Below are positions 61,390 to 64,000 of a DNA stretch of 64,000 nt, one piece after another. The notes under the pieces were generated by a model. It did not search any database. It was not told where the DNA came from and worked only from the letters and a program-made list of their open reading frames with translations. The translations under genes and the position numbers were made by a program. Each line of letters opens with the position of its first letter. The first letter of the stretch is position 1. This DNA comes from Firmicutes bacterium UBA6806. Its GTDB lineage: Bacteria; Bacillota; Clostridia; Peptostreptococcales; Acidaminobacteraceae. The stretch covers positions 19,247 to 83,246 of the forward strand of contig DKFC01000005.1 in assembly GCA_002452745.1 (NCBI GenBank), in the 5' to 3' direction.

Positions 61390-62127
61390 CTATTTATCTC
61401 TATAAACGCCAAGCGGGTATTGAGGAATCATTTTTTCTTCTATGAATTCAAGTGATTTGAGTGAATCTACGCCCCAGTTGGTGGGACAGTTGGATACGAT
61501 TTCAACTAGTGAAAAGCCCTTGCCGTCCAATTGATTTTGGAAAGCCTTTTGGAGGGCTTTCTTTGTTTTGATGACGTTTTGTGGCGTATTGCAGCTTGTT
61601 CTTTCGATATAAGCCGGCGCAGTCAACTTGTTTATGACCTCGCACATATCCATGGGATAACCATGATCCTCAGCTTGCCTTCCCTTTGGCGCTGTTGAGG
61701 CCTTCATGCCCATAAGCGTCGTAGGAGACATTTGGCCTCCAGTCATACCGTAGATGCCGTTGTTCACGTGAATGATGGTGATGTTTTCGCCTCGGTTCGC
61801 AGCGGATACAGATTCCGCAAGCCCGATTGAAGCAAAGTCGCCATCGCCTTGGTAAGTGTAGACAAGCGTTTCCTGATTGCTTCTTTTAAGACCGGAAGCC
61901 ACTGCAGCAGCACGGCCATGTGGCGCTGTGATGTTGTCATAGGCCATATAGTTCATGTGAAGACCACAGCAGCCGATACCGAGTACACAGGCTATTTTGT
62001 CCACGATATTCATCTCTTCCAAGACTTCGCCGATCAATTTCATAATGGTACTGTGAAAACATCCCGGGCAGAATCCGGATACCTTATCCTCTTGAATTGT
62101 CTTTGTTCTAGCATACATCTGCTTCAT
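61390..62127 (-). CDS. 2-oxoacid:ferredoxin oxidoreductase beta (TPP) subunit
   Basis: 245 residues. Thiamine pyrophosphate-binding domain: FCPGCFHSTIMKLI near the start, IGCCGLHMNYMAYDN, APHGRAAAVASGLK, then the cofactor motif GDGDFASIGLAESVSAANRGENIT and NNGIYGMTGGQMSPTT that binds Mg-TPP. No extra ferredoxin domain is fused. Its ATG lies two bases after the alpha stop and follows AAGGAG. Confidence 0.93.
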   Translation of the reverse strand: MKQMYARTKTIQEDKVSGFCPGCFHSTIMKLIGEVLEEMNIVDKIACVLGIGCCGLHMNYMAYDNITAPHGRAAAVASGLKRSNQETLVYTYQGDGDFASIGLAESVSAANRGENITIIHVNNGIYGMTGGQMSPTTLMGMKASTAPKGRQAEDHGYPMDMCEVINKLTAPAYIERTSCNTPQNVIKTKKALQKAFQNQLDGKGFSLVEIVSNCPTNWGVDSLKSLEFIEEKMIPQYPLGVYRDK

Positions 62128-62129
62128 CT

Positions 62130-63209
62130 CTATCTCTCCTTCTCAAATCCTTTGACCGTTTGGATAATCAAATCACGTGTCATGATGTTTCCGCCTGAGC
62201 GCAAGCAGGTCTTAACCGGAATACGGTCTTTGATGACAGCCTCAACATCGTGAATCATTTGTGCAGGAATTGACATTTCAACATCAAGAATATATCTTAC
62301 CCTATTTAAATCAAGGGCTTCAAATGTCTTATTTGGGAATGGATGCACGGTGATCGGTCTGATAAGTCCTACCTTGAAGCCATCCCTTCTCAGATGGTCA
62401 ACAGCCGATTTTGCAATACGCGCTGAAATACCATATGCAGTGAGAATAACCTCTGCATCCTCTACAAGATAGGACTCTGCCATGGCGTCCTTCTCCCATG
62501 ATTTGTAGAGCGCTTCTGCTTCTATATTGACGCGTTCCATTTCAGAGGTCTGCCATTGACCGGGTTGGATCCATGATCTGGGTTCATCCAATCCATGTCC
62601 GACGCAAGCCCATGAGCGTTTACTTGCCTTGAGTGCCTCTATCTCTTCGGCAGACATGAGGTCTGGTAATTCAACAGGCTCCATCATTGCGCCGATAACA
62701 CCGTCAGATAAAATCAATACAGGGTTCCTGTCTCTATCTGCAAACTCAAAGGCTTTATAGGTTAAATCCACTGCTTCCTGAACAGAAGCTGGTGCCAGTA
62801 CCATCATCTCGAAGCCGCCATTTCCCGATGCCTTGGTAGCTTGAAGGTAGTCCATTTGCGCAGGCTGGATGGATCCAACACCTGGACCTCCCCTTGAGAT
62901 GTTGGCATAGACCATGGGAATTCTGGCAGATGCACAATAAGAGATGCCCTCGCTTTTAAGGGCAATCCCCGGACTTGATGATGAAGTCATGGATCTTGTG
63001 CCCCCAGCAGCAGCACCATAGACCATGTTCACTGCCGCGACCTCTGATTCAGCCTGAAGGAATATACCGTCAACCTCAGGCAGTCTTCTTGCGAAGTACT
63101 CAGGGATCTCATTTTGAGGGGTAATTGGATAACCGGCAAAAAATCTGCAGCCTGCTCTTACAGCCGCTTCTGCTATGGCTTCACAGCCTTTCATAAATAT
63201 TCTCGACAT
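62130..63209 (-). CDS. vorB: 2-oxoacid:ferredoxin oxidoreductase alpha subunit (VorB-like)
   Basis: 359 residues from the ATG at 63207-63209, six bases after AGGAGG; the longer frame upstream overlaps the ferredoxin gene and is not used. Pyrimidine-binding domain: GCEAIAEAAVRAGCRFFAGYPITPQNEIPEY (read as GCRFFAGYPITPQNEIPEY), AESEVAAVNMVYGAAAGG, MTSSSSPGIALKSEGISY. Later VILTAYGISARIAKSAVDH is the C-terminal TK-like domain. The subunit size fits the KorA/VorB class. With ptb-buk downstream a branched-chain 2-oxoacid is more likely than 2-oxoglutarate. Confidence 0.9.
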   Translation of the reverse strand: MSRIFMKGCEAIAEAAVRAGCRFFAGYPITPQNEIPEYFARRLPEVDGIFLQAESEVAAVNMVYGAAAGGTRSMTSSSSPGIALKSEGISYCASARIPMVYANISRGGPGVGSIQPAQMDYLQATKASGNGGFEMMVLAPASVQEAVDLTYKAFEFADRDRNPVLILSDGVIGAMMEPVELPDLMSAEEIEALKASKRSWACVGHGLDEPRSWIQPGQWQTSEMERVNIEAEALYKSWEKDAMAESYLVEDAEVILTAYGISARIAKSAVDHLRRDGFKVGLIRPITVHPFPNKTFEALDLNRVRYILDVEMSIPAQMIHDVEAVIKDRIPVKTCLRSGGNIMTRDLIIQTVKGFEKER

Positions 63210-63219
63210 GGTACTCCTC

Positions 63220-63423
63220 CTATTTATAGATTTCAATTGCCCCATCCGGACAGATTCGCCCGCACATGAGGCATGCGATACAGTCCTCCATTTTGGTGGG
63301 TTCAACATATTCGTAACCCTTAGTATTGACATTCGAGCCAATTTTAAGGACTTGCTTAGGGCAGAACTTCACACAGTAGCCGCAGCTTTTGCAGCGTTCA
63401 GATATAATTTTTACGACAGCCAT
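63220..63423 (-). CDS. Ferredoxin-type delta subunit of the oxidoreductase
   Basis: 67 residues from the ATG at 63421-63423 behind AAAGGAG. Two [4Fe-4S] motifs: CKSCGYCVKFCPKQVL and CIACLMCGRICPDGAI. It passes electrons from the TPP radical to free ferredoxin. The alpha gene starts ten bases after its stop. Confidence 0.94.
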   Translation of the reverse strand: MAVVKIISERCKSCGYCVKFCPKQVLKIGSNVNTKGYEYVEPTKMEDCIACLMCGRICPDGAIEIYK

Positions 63424-63463
63424 TTTTAACTCCTTTCGCCATATAGTCATGGGATATAATTTA

Positions 63464-64000
63464 TTAGTTGAGCCAAGGATAAGTCAGATGCAGATGCAAT
63501 GACAAGAGCTCTGTTTCCACTCTTTCACGGGCCTCTTTAAATAAGGCTTCGTTTACACAGGTAAAATCAATGGGCTTGTAGGGAGAGACCATTTCATTCA
63601 TCTTTCTGCAGCCTTCAAGAAAATCATCCAGAGTCGTCGAAATACCTAGGTTTGGATTGTTGACGAGACGAATGCTTTCCAGATTCAAGCCGGATGCACC
63701 AAGCACACTTACAAGTGTTTTGTCGATTTGATCAATGTCTGTAGACCAAGGTCTAAAAGCATTCAGAACATAGTATGAGACCGTCTGTTCGCTGTTGAGC
63801 TCAGATACGAACCCGCCTAAGGCCTTGGCGCCGATGTCGTCACCGCCGACATCCAAGACGACAAAGCAGGTGTCATCTTTCATTAATTTGCGAACCCCGC
63901 CCACCATTGTGGGTGCATCCATGAACTGGTCTTCAAAGTGAAAGATGATGCCTGCCTTTTCAAGATCATCAAAGGCCTCTCTAGACCTAAAGAGGGGCTT
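63464..64000 (-). CDS. P-loop (ParA/MinD-like) protein, partial
   Basis: Partial: the frame is open through 64000, so the N-terminal part, including any Walker A, is outside. The visible 178 residues contain FVVLDVGGDDIGAKALGGFV, where ParA/SIMIBI proteins have the Walker B-like strand (hydrophobic-DxGG), then SYYVLNAFRPWSTDID and LGISTTLDDFLEGCRKM. I recall such proteins next to 2-oxoacid oxidoreductase genes in Clostridia, role unknown. It lies 40 bases upstream of the ferredoxin gene on the same strand and is likely part of the operon. Confidence 0.65.
   Translation of the reverse strand, partial: KPLFRSREAFDDLEKAGIIFHFEDQFMDAPTMVGGVRKLMKDDTCFVVLDVGGDDIGAKALGGFVSELNSEQTVSYYVLNAFRPWSTDIDQIDKTLVSVLGASGLNLESIRLVNNPNLGISTTLDDFLEGCRKMNEMVSPYKPIDFTCVNEALFKEARERVETELLSLHLHLTYPWLN

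Noticed and set aside
58693..64000. Horizontal transfer of the oxidoreductase-buk operon from base composition
   Set aside because: Two hand-counted 60-base stretches here are about 52% G+C against 23% at 57241-57300, but a stretch in the purine operon (24241-24300) reaches 50% too, so the contrast is not specific.
1..64000. CRISPR arrays, tRNA or rRNA genes, insertion sequences, prophage
   Set aside because: No regularly spaced repeats, cloverleaf genes, transposase frames or phage modules were found on reading both strands.

Overview
The window looks like chromosome of a low-G+C, anaerobic, amino-acid- and glycerol-fermenting member of the Clostridia. Pointers are a 2-hydroxyacyl-CoA dehydratase activase, a ferredoxin-linked 2-oxoacid oxidoreductase joined to phosphotransbutyrylase and butyrate kinase, Clostridia-type DUF families (CD3324, DUF6320, DUF6382, and by recall DUF6323/DUF6179), strong AGGAGG ribosome sites and compact intergenic gaps. 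A Fusibacter- or Peptostreptococcales-like host is my guess; nothing here fixes the genus. I see no rRNA, tRNA, CRISPR array, insertion sequence or prophage.

Layout. 1-5.7 kb: a two-domain activase running off the left edge, a response regulator with a degenerate GGDEF-like tail, an AI-2E family membrane protein, deoC and hpt. 5.7-10.2 kb: a compact Tad/Flp-type locus (FHA protein, Flp1-like pilin, TadC-like, TadB-like, TadA ATPase, Walker-less TadZ-like protein). 10.4-19 kb: small acetyltransferases, a DUF402 protein, an orphan oxaloacetate-decarboxylase-type carboxyltransferase facing an Lrp regulator, a condensation-domain-like acyltransferase with its zinc-ribbon membrane partner, and an SGNH hydrolase/GNAT/metallo-hydrolase run. 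19-24 kb: a chemoreceptor and an alkaline phosphatase-YibE/F pair. 24-29.6 kb: one long purine-salvage operon (xpt, BMP lipoprotein, ABC ATPase, two permeases) behind a guanine-type riboswitch. 29.6-33 kb: DNA-3-methyladenine glycosylase I with a GNAT gene behind a leader that contains a terminator, the uncharacterised DUF6323-DUF6179 pair, and a CD3324 regulator.

33-40.4 kb is a glycerol cluster: glpF-glpK, a GlpA-like/GlpB-like/DUF1667 oxidase set, and a sigma-54 enhancer-binding activator. A consensus-quality -24/-12 promoter lies just before glpF, so the regulator and its likely target are both in view. 40.4-44 kb holds an ABC-F ATPase behind a ~460-nt leader with short upstream ORFs and an intrinsic terminator (attenuation is likely), divergent from a YcaQ/AlkX-like glycosylase. 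44-50 kb: ComFB and a ppx-ppk-ppx polyphosphate operon, plus a 53-codon zinc-ribbon gene. 50-58.5 kb: transporters (His-tailed DMT, SstT, MATE), an RpiR regulator and an XRE-regulator/membrane-protein pair.

58.7-64 kb is an energy operon reading leftwards: a P-loop protein fragment, ferredoxin, alpha, beta and gamma subunits of a 2-oxoacid:ferredoxin oxidoreductase, then ptb and buk. Together these would turn a (probably branched-chain) 2-oxoacid into acyl-CoA, acyl-phosphate and ATP, with reduced ferredoxin as the second product. Start codons below were chosen from visible ribosome sites, so many proteins are shorter than the longest open frame.
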